Positions 1 to 7,961 of a DNA stretch of 40,152 bases are shown here, one piece after another. Every line of letters begins with the position of its first letter. Position 1 is the stretch's first letter. Under the pieces are notes generated by a model. It searched no databases, was not told where the DNA came from, and was given only the letters and a program-made list of their open reading frames with translations. The stretch covers positions 1 to 40,152 of the forward strand of contig JACJYR010000009.1 in NCBI GenBank assembly GCA_020636005.1, given 5' to 3'. Source of the stretch: Lewinellaceae bacterium (lineage in GTDB: Bacteria > Bacteroidota > Bacteroidia > Chitinophagales > Saprospiraceae). A program made the translations under genes and the position numbers.

Positions 1-783
1 CAATGTCATCCCACCATCAATAAAAATCGTCTCCCCGTGGATATAATCGCTGTCGTCGCTGCAAAGGAAGACGGCCAGTTTACCAATGTCTTCGGGTACC
101 CCGACCCGCTTGTAGGGAATTAGTCTGAGTAAATTCGTCTCGGCTTGGGGTGTAGCCCAGGCACTGTGGTTAATCGGTGTTTTGATGGCACCGGGGGCGA
201 TGCTGTTCACCCGAATTTTCAAGTGGCCGTGCTCTTGTGCCATGGATTTCATTAGTAAATCAACCCCGCCTTTGGAGGCAGCGTAGTTGGCGTGGCCCGC
301 CCAGGGAATGATTTCGTGGACGCTGGACATGCAGATGATTTTGCCTAACGCCACCGACACATCGGGCCTCGGGCCTCGGCGGATGAACTCCCGGATGGCC
401 TCCCTTGCACAGAGGAACTGGCCCTTGAGATTGACGTTGAGCACGAGATCCCACTGGGCCACGGTCATGTCCACGAAAGGACTGTCTTTCTGAAGCCCTG
501 CGTTATTGATGAGGATGTCCACCGTGCCGAAAGTGGCCACAGCTTTTTGGAACATGGCAATGACCTGGTCTTCCTGGCTTACGTCGCATTGGACGGTGAT
601 GGCCTGACTGCCCGCCGCACCTATTTGATCGGCGGCATCTTCCGCCCCGGCGGGATCGCCAACGTAATCAAGTACAACGTTGGCACCTGCCTGTCCGAGG
701 GAAATGGCAACGGCCTTGCCGATGCCACTGGACGCACCCGTGACAACGGCAGTTTGATTGGCAAGTGGTTTTGAATTTTGCAT
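1..783 (-). CDS. SDR-family oxidoreductase (3' end outside window)
   Basis: Short-chain dehydrogenase/reductase, 261 codons visible, running off the left edge without a stop. The Rossmann cofactor motif TGASSGIG lies at residues 15-22, an NNAG motif near residues 92-95, and the catalytic YAASK at Y167/K171. Near the visible end is the DGGM segment typical of the SDR C-terminus. It resembles the glucose 1-dehydrogenase/3-oxoacyl-ACP reductase-like classical SDRs, cytosolic and NAD(P)H-dependent. The substrate cannot be told from sequence. The ATG at 783 is the only sensible start because it sits just before the Rossmann strand. A terminator at 814-852 separates it from the upstream sigma factor gene, so it is probably transcribed on its own. 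Confidence 0.93.
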   Translation of the reverse strand, partial: MQNSKPLANQTAVVTGASSGIGKAVAISLGQAGANVVLDYVGDPAGAEDAADQIGAAGSQAITVQCDVSQEDQVIAMFQKAVATFGTVDILINNAGLQKDSPFVDMTVAQWDLVLNVNLKGQFLCAREAIREFIRRGPRPDVSVALGKIICMSSVHEIIPWAGHANYAASKGGVDLLMKSMAQEHGHLKIRVNSIAPGAIKTPINHSAWATPQAETNLLRLIPYKRVGVPEDIGKLAVFLCSDDSDYIHGETIFIDGGMTL

Positions 784-813
784 ATCAAAGTTTCTTATAG
801 TTCCAATGGGAAT

Positions 814-852
814 AAAAAAAACCGCCGGAAAATTTTCCCCTTCATCCGGCGG
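814..852 (-). terminator. Rho-independent terminator after the sigma factor gene
   Basis: Arms CCGCCGG (822-828) and CCGGCGG (846-852) enclose an A/T-rich loop. Read on the minus strand the hairpin is followed by a run of T. It lies downstream of the ECF sigma gene and upstream of the SDR gene, both on this strand. Confidence 0.75.
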
Positions 853-937
853 GCAATTCACACGTTAAAACTTCTTCGTTTTCAGGATTGAAAAACTTTC
901 AACTATTCCCAACAATTTCAAAAACTGTTTTAAAAGG

Positions 938-1510
938 TTACGCTCTTGCATATTGGTGTTCGTAAACATGCACCACCTTTTGGCGGGCACGCAACAGCCG
1001 CATCTTCACGGCGCTTTCGTTCATGTTCAATTGTTTGGAAAGCTGCTCGATGGAACGGCCCTCGATGTATTTCAGCTTGAGGATGCGGGCGGCGGGGGTT
1101 TCGAGCAATACTGGCAATGCAGCCAGTTTTTGGTCTTTTTCCAGCATGGATTCTATGTCGGCAGGCTCGTCGGCCAGGGTAAAGCAAGTATCCACCGGCT
1201 CCATGCGGCTGCGGGCGTTGCGCTTGTGCGTGTTCAACACTTCATTACGGGCAATGCTGAACAACCAGGCCACCCACAATTGTGCGTTTTGGAGGGTAGG
1301 CAGTTTTTCAAAAGCCTTCAGCATGACTTCCTGAGCCACGTCTTCGGCAGCGGTCGCATCGGACAATGATTTGAGGCAATATATCCTTACCTTGTTATGA
1401 TAGCGGTTGTAGAGTTCGGCGAAGAGTTGGTTGTTGTGGGTGAGTTGGAATTCGCCGACCAGTTGTGCATCGGTCATTTCAGCTTGGGTTGGGAAATTGG
1501 AAGTTTGCAT
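938..1510 (-). CDS. ECF-type RNA polymerase sigma factor
   Basis: A 190-residue sigma-70 family protein of extracytoplasmic-function type. Region 2 contains the -10 recognition helix segment AAEDVAQEVMLKAF, and region 4 near the C-terminus has the helix-turn-helix segment IEQLSKQLNMNESAVKMRLLRARQKV. It should direct core RNA polymerase to a small regulon; no anti-sigma gene is adjacent. The start at 1510 gives the usual family length, and a second ATG twelve codons in is a possible alternative. A 10-bp inverted repeat at 1516-1525/1551-1560 lies just upstream and overlaps TACTTTTG boxes, which suggests regulation there (inference). Confidence 0.93.
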   Translation of the reverse strand: MQTSNFPTQAEMTDAQLVGEFQLTHNNQLFAELYNRYHNKVRIYCLKSLSDATAAEDVAQEVMLKAFEKLPTLQNAQLWVAWLFSIARNEVLNTHKRNARSRMEPVDTCFTLADEPADIESMLEKDQKLAALPVLLETPAARILKLKYIEGRSIEQLSKQLNMNESAVKMRLLRARQKVVHVYEHQYARA

Positions 1511-1515
1511 GGCGG

Positions 1516-1560
1516 ATACTTTTGATGGTTGAAAAATTTCGTTTGACAGGTCAAAAGTAT
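1516..1560. promoter_or_regulatory. Inverted repeat and -7-like boxes upstream of the sigma gene
   Basis: ATACTTTTGA at 1516-1525 and its exact reverse complement TCAAAAGTAT at 1551-1560 are separated by 25 bases. Each arm contains TACTTTTG, a match to the Bacteroidota -7 box TAnnTTTG, facing opposite ways. On the minus strand this could be the promoter or an operator of the sigma gene starting at 1510. No clear -33 TTG was found. Confidence 0.4.
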
Positions 1561-1641
1561 TCCGTCAAGCAGGGGAGAATGGGATGTTTCGGTGAAAAGG
1601 GGGAAAGTGTCGGTGAGTGCGGGAGGGGAATGGATGGCCTC

Positions 1642-3876
1642 CTATTTCAAAAATGCTTTTTCCAAAAAAACAATCGCATCATTCCTTGTTTTAGCCACCT
1701 TTTCAAGGAGTATTCTCAGGGATTTCAAATCGGGCGTTTCGCTCCTCGCCCCCAGTTCCAGTTGTTTCAACACCTCGCCCAACGATGCGGCTAAGCCCAT
1801 ATAGGCGGCTGTGCTTTTCATGCTGTGGGCCGCAGTGGCAGCTTCGCCGAAATTATTGACTTGTAACGCTTTTTCGATTTGCGCCAATTCCTTGGCAGAC
1901 TGACTTATGAACAGCCCCGCCATTTCCTTCAGCACTTCCGGTTTACCTTTGGCAATGTCGAGTATATACTGGCGGTCGAAGCCATCGGGGTCGCCAGGCG
2001 TGGCATTTGCTGCTTTTTGGTTTGGATGCTTTTGCTTGTCCTGCCGCACATGTCTGCTGATGAGCGATATCAATTCATTTTCTTTTATGGGCTTAGAAAT
2101 GTAGTCGTTCATGCCATAGCCGATACATTTTTCCCGTTCCCCGGCGAAGGCGTGGGCAGTGGTGGCAATGATGGGCACGTCGAGGTGCAGCTCCTGGCGG
2201 ATGTGCTGGGCAGCGGTGTAGCCGTCCATTTCGGGCATCTGGATGTCCATCAGCACGAGGTCGTAGGCTTGGCGGTTGAGTTTGTCGAGGGCGATTTTGC
2301 CGTTCTCGGCGTGGTCATAGCGGAAGCCCCAGTCGTCGAGCAGCAGCCCGACGATGCGGCTGTTCATGGGATTGTCCTCCACGACGAGGATGCTCACCTT
2401 TTTGTTTTTGAAGCTGCCGTGCTGCAGTTTGTTTTTACCGTTGCCTGTCATGGCCTCGGCTATTTCGTAGGGGATTTCAACGATAAAAGCCGCCCCTTTC
2501 CCCTCGTCACTTTCTACCCGAATCTGGCCGCCTTGCAGTTCTATCAATTGCTTGGAAATGGTAAGCCCCAAGCCTGCGCCGCCGAACCGGCGGGTGGTGT
2601 CAGTGGTGGCCTGCCCGAAGCGCTCGAAGATGGCGGCCTGCTTGTCCGTCGGGATGCCGATGCCTGTGTCGCTCACCGTGAAGCGGACGGTGATGTGGCC
2701 GTTTTCCCGTTTTGCCTCGCCTACGTGCAGTTTGACACTGCCATTGCTGGTGAATTTGAAGGCATTGCCGAGCAGGTTGACCAAAATCTGGGTGAGGCGG
2801 GTCGGGTCGCCTTGTACGGCTTCTGGAAGGATTTCGTCGGCCTGTACTTCGAACCGTAGGCCCTTTTCATCGGCCCGGTAGCGGAACATATTGTCCACGG
2901 AGTGGAGCAGGGAAGGTAGCGAAAATGGGATATGCTCGATGCGGATGGCACCAGCTTCTATTTTCGAAAAATCGAGGATGTCGTTGATGATGGCTAGCAG
3001 GTTTTCGCTGCTCGTCTGGATGCTGCGGGTAAACTCCTTTTGCTTTTCCTTCAACTCTGTGCGCTGCAACAGGCTGGAAAACCCCAAGATGGCGTTGAGT
3101 GGGGTGCGTATCTCGTGGCTCATGTTGGCGACAAACTGCTCCTTGAGCAGGCTGGATTGCCTGGCCGCTTCCAGTGCCTGCAACAGCTCCTGGTGCTTCT
3201 GTGCTTTTTCCTGCTCGGCCTGGTAGCGCCGCCGGGCCGTTTTTACCAAATAAAAAATGGAAAATGACGTGATGAGAAACACAGCCAGCACACTGAACCA
3301 ACTGGCGGACCGCAGCCAATCGGAAGTCTTTGATTTTTGGGCAATATATTCGTCCAGGTGCTGCCGGTGGTGCTGCCGAAGGGAGTCGGTGAGGGCGGAG
3401 ATGCTGTCCCGTAACTGTCCCGCGTCGCTGTCGCTAAACATCTGTGCGGCAGCGGTTTTCCCATCCTTGCGATAGCTGTCCATCACATTTTTGTTGAAGC
3501 GGATTTTTTCATCTACCAGTTCTTCCAACTTGACTAGCTGTTGCTCTTTGGAGGAGTCCTCAAAAAATTTGCGTACCGCCACCATATCCGCTTTTACTTT
3601 TTTGATGCCCTGTTCCGTCTCGGAAGCATATTTTTTATCTTCCAGCATGATGAAACCTCGCACGGCACTCTCCACTTCCACGAGGTGGTGGTCAAGGTTG
3701 CGGAGCAGATCGGCCGCTTCGTAGGTTTCCTTGACGATGTAGGATGATTCTTCGTACTCGTCCACCGCATTGAGGGCAAAGAAGTGGGCGAACAACACCA
3801 GGACAAAAGCCAGTAACATGGTGACAATCACCTGCCAATCTTTCCGCTCCAGGGTAAATATGTTGGGTTTATCCAT
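1642..3876 (-). CDS. Hybrid histidine kinase: CHASE3 sensor, HisKA, ATPase, receiver, Hpt
   Basis: A 744-residue membrane sensor. Membrane helix near residues 14-35, a CHASE3-like extracytoplasmic helical domain to about 185, a second membrane helix near 190-210, then a coiled linker. HisKA carries the H-box SHEIRTPLNAILGF with phospho-accepting H254. The HATPase domain follows, with DTGIGIP and GGAGLGL motifs. A receiver domain has phospho-acceptor D544 in LVLMDIQMPEMDG. A C-terminal Hpt domain has H684 in AAHSMKSTAAYMG. The full His-Asp-His relay is therefore in one chain, and the Hpt would pass phosphate to a separate regulator. The LytTR regulator gene lies 125 bases upstream on the same strand and is the obvious partner (inference). 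A TATCTTTT box near 3968-3975 may give it its own promoter. Confidence 0.95.
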   Translation of the reverse strand: MDKPNIFTLERKDWQVIVTMLLAFVLVLFAHFFALNAVDEYEESSYIVKETYEAADLLRNLDHHLVEVESAVRGFIMLEDKKYASETEQGIKKVKADMVAVRKFFEDSSKEQQLVKLEELVDEKIRFNKNVMDSYRKDGKTAAAQMFSDSDAGQLRDSISALTDSLRQHHRQHLDEYIAQKSKTSDWLRSASWFSVLAVFLITSFSIFYLVKTARRRYQAEQEKAQKHQELLQALEAARQSSLLKEQFVANMSHEIRTPLNAILGFSSLLQRTELKEKQKEFTRSIQTSSENLLAIINDILDFSKIEAGAIRIEHIPFSLPSLLHSVDNMFRYRADEKGLRFEVQADEILPEAVQGDPTRLTQILVNLLGNAFKFTSNGSVKLHVGEAKRENGHITVRFTVSDTGIGIPTDKQAAIFERFGQATTDTTRRFGGAGLGLTISKQLIELQGGQIRVESDEGKGAAFIVEIPYEIAEAMTGNGKNKLQHGSFKNKKVSILVVEDNPMNSRIVGLLLDDWGFRYDHAENGKIALDKLNRQAYDLVLMDIQMPEMDGYTAAQHIRQELHLDVPIIATTAHAFAGEREKCIGYGMNDYISKPIKENELISLISRHVRQDKQKHPNQKAANATPGDPDGFDRQYILDIAKGKPEVLKEMAGLFISQSAKELAQIEKALQVNNFGEAATAAHSMKSTAAYMGLAASLGEVLKQLELGARSETPDLKSLRILLEKVAKTRNDAIVFLEKAFLK

Positions 3877-4001
3877 GATATTACCGCTCTGTTTTGCCTT
3901 CCAACTTCCAATATGTTGCAGTGCTTTTTGTAAAAAAGGCCTAACAGCATCGTTTGAAGTTTGGGTAAAAGATATTGGGTTGGTTAAAAGTCACATTTGT
4001 T

Positions 4002-4697
4002 TCAAATCACATTCAGCTGCCGCATCAGTTCCGCTTTAAGCCCCTCGCTCACTGGCACGATGTGTTTGCCGATTTGGAGGGAGTTCTGTTCCACATTGGC
4101 GATTTTATCCAATGCAACGATATAGCTGCGGTGCACCCGCAGGAAACGGTCGATAGGCAAACGTTCCCCCACGGATTTCATAGTCAGGTGGACGGGGTAT
4201 TTTTTCTCCGCTGTCTGAAAAACCACATAGTCGCCGAGCGCCTGCACAAAGAGGATGTCGCTGAAATCAATGCGGAGCAGTTGGTTGTTCACCCGTGCGA
4301 ATAGATGGTCGGTGCCCATTTCGTGAAAAGTTGCGGGCTGCGCGGCCTTTTGTCGCTCCTGCGCCCTTTGCACCGCCTTCAACAACCGGGGCATGGCAAC
4401 GGGCTTCACGATGTAGTCTACCACTTCCTGCTCGAAGCCTTCCACTGCATATTCTGTTTTGGAGGTGATGAGGATGACCTGGGGCTTGGCCTCCAAGCTT
4501 TCGAGCAGTTCCAGCCCGGTCATGCCGGGCATTTCCACGTCGAGCAGGAGGAGATCGCAGGGTGTTTTTTGCAGGAAGTTAAAAGCTTGGAGGGCGCTGT
4601 CGCATTCCCCGGCGAGTTGCAGCCCTTCCACGTCCGCCACCATGTTGCGCAGGGCGAGGCGTGCGAGGGGGTTGTCGTCAATGATGAGGCAAGTCAT
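4002..4697 (-). CDS. LytTR-family response regulator
   Basis: A 231-residue regulator with an N-terminal receiver (acidic pair D7/D8, phospho-acceptor D53 in LLLLDVEMPGMTG, then an ITSKTEYAVEGF segment) and a C-terminal LytTR DNA-binding domain (DILFVQALGDYVVFQT, then RFLRVHRSYIVAL). LytTR proteins bind direct repeats upstream of target genes. The frame is open to a TTG at 4733, but that codon lies inside a perfect -7 box (TATCTTTG, 4731-4738), so I use the ATG at 4697, which begins MTCLIIDDNP directly at the receiver fold. It precedes the hybrid kinase on the same strand and they probably form one signalling pair. Confidence 0.93.
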   Translation of the reverse strand: MTCLIIDDNPLARLALRNMVADVEGLQLAGECDSALQAFNFLQKTPCDLLLLDVEMPGMTGLELLESLEAKPQVILITSKTEYAVEGFEQEVVDYIVKPVAMPRLLKAVQRAQERQKAAQPATFHEMGTDHLFARVNNQLLRIDFSDILFVQALGDYVVFQTAEKKYPVHLTMKSVGERLPIDRFLRVHRSYIVALDKIANVEQNSLQIGKHIVPVSEGLKAELMRQLNVI

Positions 4698-4730
4698 AGT
4701 TTGAAAGTCGTTGGTGGCTGTTTTGACTTT

Positions 4731-4738
4731 CAAAGATA
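4731..4738 (-). promoter_or_regulatory. Bacteroidota -7 promoter box of the LytTR regulator
   Basis: CAAAGATA on the plus strand reads TATCTTTG on the minus strand, an exact TAnnTTTG match 34-41 bases before the ATG at 4697. A T-rich tract lies about 20 bases further upstream, without a clean TTG. Confidence 0.6.
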
Positions 4739-4846
4739 GGGAAGGTATTTGAAAAAAAATTTAGGAGGGGTTAGTGCTATAAACCCACCAACCCCATCCG
4801 AAATATCAGTTTTCCCGAAGGTCAAAGTTTATGCTTCGCTGCCCGT

Positions 4847-5398
4847 TTACATATGGTGCATCCGGTGTTCCTTGCCCGTTTTAGTCTCGTTTCCGTGGGC
4901 ATCGTAGGTCACCCACATTTTCTCATTTCCTTTGGTCAGTCCTACCCGGTAGTATGCTTTCTGCTGGTCGTCCCGGTTGATGGTCAGCAGTTCGTGATCC
5001 TGGGAGGCTGTCCAGCCGGGATTATCCCTTTTCACGGCCCTTTCCACAGGTACGGGCAGCGGCGTGTTTTTATAGGATTCCCTGGCGGAAATCAATTTGC
5101 CCATGCTATCGTACGTGGCCTCTGCATTGTAGCGGGGGCCCTTCATTTCTACTTGGTAGGTATCGTAGCGATCAGGTTTGTTGTTACTGGATGCCAGTAA
5201 AAAAGTCCCGTCAACGAACTCTGCCGGGATGGTCTTGAAACCGGAAGCTATCAAGCCTGGGAAGTCCTTTTCAATGGCGATGGTGATGGCTTGCGGCACT
5301 TCTTCCTTCTTCAGTTTGGCAGTAAAAACTTCTTCTTGTGCGGTAATGACGCCCAGCGAGAGGGCGGCCAATGCGATGGAAAAAATGAGCTTTTTCAT
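4847..5398 (-). CDS. Secreted PepSY-like (BLIP-fold) protein
   Basis: 183 residues. The N-terminus MKKLIFSIALAALSLGVITA is a clear signal peptide, predicting a periplasmic or exported protein. The mature part looks like two tandem PepSY-like repeats. The first includes AITIAIEKDFPG and the second VERAVKRDNPGW followed by YYRVGL; both show the amphipathic helix then beta-strand pattern of the Bacteroidota PepSY-like/BLIP-fold family. Such proteins are thought to inhibit or regulate periplasmic enzymes; no specific partner is evident here. The tail is His/Met-rich (RMHHM). It stands alone, upstream of and on the same strand as the LytTR gene. Confidence 0.8.
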   Translation of the reverse strand: MKKLIFSIALAALSLGVITAQEEVFTAKLKKEEVPQAITIAIEKDFPGLIASGFKTIPAEFVDGTFLLASSNNKPDRYDTYQVEMKGPRYNAEATYDSMGKLISARESYKNTPLPVPVERAVKRDNPGWTASQDHELLTINRDDQQKAYYRVGLTKGNEKMWVTYDAHGNETKTGKEHRMHHM

Positions 5399-5641
5399 GG
5401 CGAATGGTTTTTGTGAAAAAATGATTTACCGGCATACTTCCCAAAATACTTTTTGCGGTAGCTGCCCGCCGTAAATCAGGGAAAAGATGGGATGCAAAGG
5501 CGGGGTCACTCCTTTTGGATGAAAATTTTTTAAAAAATGAAACTGGGCGGGTTGCCATTTCACGGAAAGACGCGAAATAAACTTCTCCTTTCTTCCGTGA
5601 CTTCTTCCCTTCATTTTGTCCTTTCAAAAAATTATTTCATC

Positions 5642-6565
5642 ATGAAAAACATACAATTCATTACCGATTACTCCCCGCACTCCCGCCAGGTGTTCCACTA
5701 TGCCCTGCACCTGGCGCACCACTTTGGGGCCACGCTGACGGCCACCCACATTTTTGCGCCAGTATTTCCCGCAGCAGTGGACGATTTCACAGAGATGCCG
5801 GGCCTGAACGCAGGCGACCAGCTTGAAAAATTCCTCAATACCGAATGGGACAGGGAGCGGGAACGGATGGGTTATTTTTTACAGGAACACACGCCCAGGG
5901 AATTTAAGGACGTGCCCATCAGAAAGGAAATCGGCTATGGCCATCCTGCCGACGAAATCCTGCGGATGCAGGAAAGCATCGCCTTCGACCTGGTGGTGAT
6001 GGGCATGAACACCCGTGATACGTTTGTCAAAAACCTCATCGGGGCCACGGCGCTCAGTATGATCGACCATGCTAAAATCCCCATTTTGCTCATCCCGCCC
6101 ACTGCCCAGTTCCAGGGCATTCAGCGCATCCTGTTCCCCACCAGCCTGCACCTCGTTGAATTGAACATGGTGGACTTCCTGTTGGAATGGACGAGGGCTT
6201 TCCAGGCCAAGCTTTTCTGTTTTCACACCCATTTTACCGATGCCAAAGAAGGGGATGATTTCTCCGACTGCCTGATAGCTGCCAAGCAGCAGTTCAGTGC
6301 CGCCATGAAACGGGAGGAAGTGGAATTTGTCGTGATAGAAGGGAAACGGAAAGAACTGGCAGAAAACATCGAAAAGGAAACAGGCCTGCTCAATGCAGAC
6401 CTGTTAGTGATGCAGACCCACAATAGGGGACTGTTCTCCCACCTTTTCGAAGAAAGCACGACCAAGGAGGTGGCAAGCGATGTTTTTGTGCCTGTATTGG
6501 TGCTGAAAGGCACTGGATTTCAGCTGCCCTCCAAGCGGTTGGAGACAAGGGCAAAAGTTGCCTGA
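5642..6565 (+). CDS. Universal stress protein, tandem UspA domains
   Basis: 307 residues with two UspA-like domains. The first opens IQFITDYSPHSRQVFHYALHLA and carries VVMGMNTRD, with nucleotide-binding character. The second starts near QRILFPTSLHL and ends with DLLVMQTHNRG and VPVLVLKG. Two-domain USPs of about 280-310 residues are common in Bacteroidota and act in the cytoplasm in stress or energy limitation. The frame is open 35 codons further upstream, but the ATG at 5642 begins exactly at the conserved first strand, so the upstream extension is not counted. It is divergent from the PepSY-like gene and has no operon partner. Confidence 0.92.
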   Translation: MKNIQFITDYSPHSRQVFHYALHLAHHFGATLTATHIFAPVFPAAVDDFTEMPGLNAGDQLEKFLNTEWDRERERMGYFLQEHTPREFKDVPIRKEIGYGHPADEILRMQESIAFDLVVMGMNTRDTFVKNLIGATALSMIDHAKIPILLIPPTAQFQGIQRILFPTSLHLVELNMVDFLLEWTRAFQAKLFCFHTHFTDAKEGDDFSDCLIAAKQQFSAAMKREEVEFVVIEGKRKELAENIEKETGLLNADLLVMQTHNRGLFSHLFEESTTKEVASDVFVPVLVLKGTGFQLPSKRLETRAKVA

Positions 6566-6665
6566 AAAAGAATTAGAACTGAGCACACAAAGGCACAAAG
6601 GCGCAAAGCGGGGGTATGCCTATGAGGTCAATGTTGCCGGTAACAATTATAGAAAAAGGGCTGAC

Positions 6666-6704
6666 AAAAAAGCGGCCCCGCCCTGCGAACAGGGAGAGAC
6701 CGCT
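6666..6704 (-). terminator. Strong terminator with UUCG tetraloop
   Basis: On the minus strand AGCGGTCTCTCCCTG, loop TTCG, then CAGGGCGGGGCCGCT, followed by six T. Fourteen of fifteen positions pair, counting two G-U. The only upstream gene on this strand is the tRNA at 6966-7039, so this ends either a long tRNA transcript or an unannotated small RNA. Confidence 0.75.
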
Positions 6705-6714
6705 ATTTAACCCC

Positions 6715-6754
6715 AAAAAACCAACCCTGTGGCTATATCGCCTTCGGGTTGGTT
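6715..6754 (-). terminator. Second tandem terminator-like hairpin
   Basis: On the minus strand AACCAACCC (6746-6754) pairs with GGGTTGGTT (6719-6727). An inner GGC/GCC stem sits in the loop, and T residues follow. It lies about ten bases before the terminator at 6666-6704 in the direction of transcription. Confidence 0.6.
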
Positions 6755-6965
6755 GCTGGTCTTCAGAAATGACAATGAAAATGCCGGGTCATATTCTGAT
6801 GAATTTTTTTAGTAGTCCTTCTGGAAGTGTTGATATGTTTTTAGGCATTTAGCGGTTAGCTGTTGGCGATTAGCTTTCCGTCAAGGTCAATTAAAGCCAA
6901 TTGCCAACAGCGAACGGCCAACAGCCATCAACACTTAGGATAACACGACCAATTTTTTTTAATTG

Positions 6966-7039
6966 TTGACCCTGAAGGATTCGAACCTACATCTCCCCGG
7001 TAAAGAGCCGGGTTCTCTAACCAATTGAGCTAAGGGCCA
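6966..7039 (-). tRNA. tRNA-Lys(CTT), atypical
   Basis: A 74-nt cloverleaf can be folded by hand. Acceptor arm TGGCCCT/AGGGTCA (7 bp with one G-U), D arm GCTC/GAG with G10-A25 unpaired, anticodon stem CCCGG/CCGGG with loop CTCTTTA giving anticodon CTT, and T arm GTAGG-TTCGAAT-CCTTC. Odd points: position 37 is T instead of the near-universal purine, the T stem has one T-T mismatch, and no 3' CCA is encoded. It may be a working isoacceptor for AAG codons or a degenerating copy. It lies at the edge of the replicon-like segment. Confidence 0.72.
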
Positions 7040-7165
7040 AGGGAAAAGGTTTACAGGGGTTTAAGCAGTCGTTTGAAATTGTTCGTTTTGGTTTGAAATT
7101 GTTTTATACACCTGATTTTCAAGTGGTTGTTCAAATTTCAAAGAAGCTAAATAAGCTAAACTAAT

Positions 7166-7324
7166 CGCTCATCCCCTCTTTAAGGTGGCGTGGGCATTTC
7201 AGCACCGGTTTATTTTTGAGCGGCCGGGTTATCAAACCCGGCAGTTTGGCGCCGGAACCGCCGGGTTTGATAACCCGGCCGCTCCACCTAAAAGTCTGTA
7301 TTTCACCTCAAAGAGGGGAAGAGC
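7166..7324. mobile_element. MITE-like element with TIRs, target duplication and a nested double palindrome
   Basis: Terminal inverted repeats lie at 7167-7187 and 7304-7324 (21 bp, two mismatches; core CCCCTCTTT[A/G]AGGTG). The 9-bp direct repeat TAAACTAAT flanks it at 7157-7165 and 7325-7333. Inside, 7218-7242 and 7260-7284 are perfect 25-bp inverted copies, and each arm is itself a hairpin (GCCGGGTT-ATCA-AACCCGGC). There is no room for a transposase, so it would be mobilised in trans. The rest of 7040-7485 holds no supported gene. Confidence 0.65.
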
Positions 7325-7485
7325 TAAACTAATTTCAGTGAAGCACTTACAAGGGTTTACATTTTCTAACCTTTGGAGAAAGGACAATGAACAGGGGCGG
7401 GGTCACATTTTTTCCAAAAAAAAATTACTGCATCCCTGTATCCCCCATCAACCCTTTTCAAATCACCCCCTTCTTCCGCAGCACT

Positions 7486-7836
7486 TCAAAAATTAGCCCG
7501 CAGGCTTTTATAATACTGTAAAATATCAACGCCCGCCACAAGGCTGCCCTCGCCGGCAAAGGTTTTGGCAAAGCCATCAACGCCATACTTCCAACCGGCA
7601 TCGCCGGAAACCATCAGGGTGACGGATTTGGGCGTGCCCGTTGACAGGTAAACGTGCAACTTGCCGAAAGGGGCAAGGGTAAAGCTGTCCGTCCTGCCGG
7701 TATTGGGCGGTTCGGGAGGGGCGGGTGTTTTTCCGTCCGCCTTGACGTCGTCGCAGGTAAGAAAAACAGTGATGAGGATGGCTGCTAAAAGAGCAAACTT
7801 GGATTTGTGGCGGTTTCGGAAACTCGATATTTTCAT
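7486..7836 (-). pseudogene. Truncated VirJ/AcvB-like lipoprotein
   Basis: A 116-residue reading frame starting at the ATG at 7836. The N-terminal hydrophobic stretch ends FLTCDD, a possible but imperfect lipobox. The segment SVTLMVSGDAGWKYGVDGFA followed by GVDILQYYKSLR matches the start of the VirJ/AcvB alpha/beta-hydrolase-like domain. That domain normally continues for well over 100 residues; here the frame stops two codons after the conserved YYKSLR. It is therefore truncated at the 3' side and probably non-functional. The family is periplasmic. The truncation sits at the left edge of the replicon-like region and may mark a rearrangement boundary (inference). Confidence 0.6.
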
Positions 7837-7961
7837 AAATATCAGCCATGGAAATGGAGCAGCCGATGATGCCCTGCCGAAAACTAGGAACACCAGCCCG
7901 ATTACTGCAAGCAGGTAAAACAGTTAGCGTCCTTTCCGGAGAGGTAATTTTCGCGAAAGGC

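Larger units (their letters stand above)
6666..6965 (-). ncRNA. Possible small RNA between tRNA-Lys and tandem terminators
   Basis: About 300 bases with no supported protein gene. On the minus strand it contains interspersed GCTGTTGGC/GCCAACAGC inverted repeats (6858-6925), a possible 19-residue reading frame MPKNISTLPEGLLKKFIRI (6789-6848), and then the two terminator hairpins. Two strong terminators without a coding gene upstream suggest a transcribed noncoding or leader RNA. I recognise no known RNA family and see no clear promoter, so this is a weak call. Confidence 0.3.

Noticed and set aside
1879..2859. 326-codon plus-strand frame
   Set aside because: Antisense shadow of the hybrid kinase, with no domain of its own.
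4698..4733. Upstream TTG start for the LytTR regulator
   Set aside because: The codon lies in the promoter -7 box and adds no receiver-domain sequence.
6616..6852. 78-codon plus-strand frame after the universal stress gene
   Set aside because: It runs across the two terminator hairpins of the opposite strand and has no recognisable sequence.
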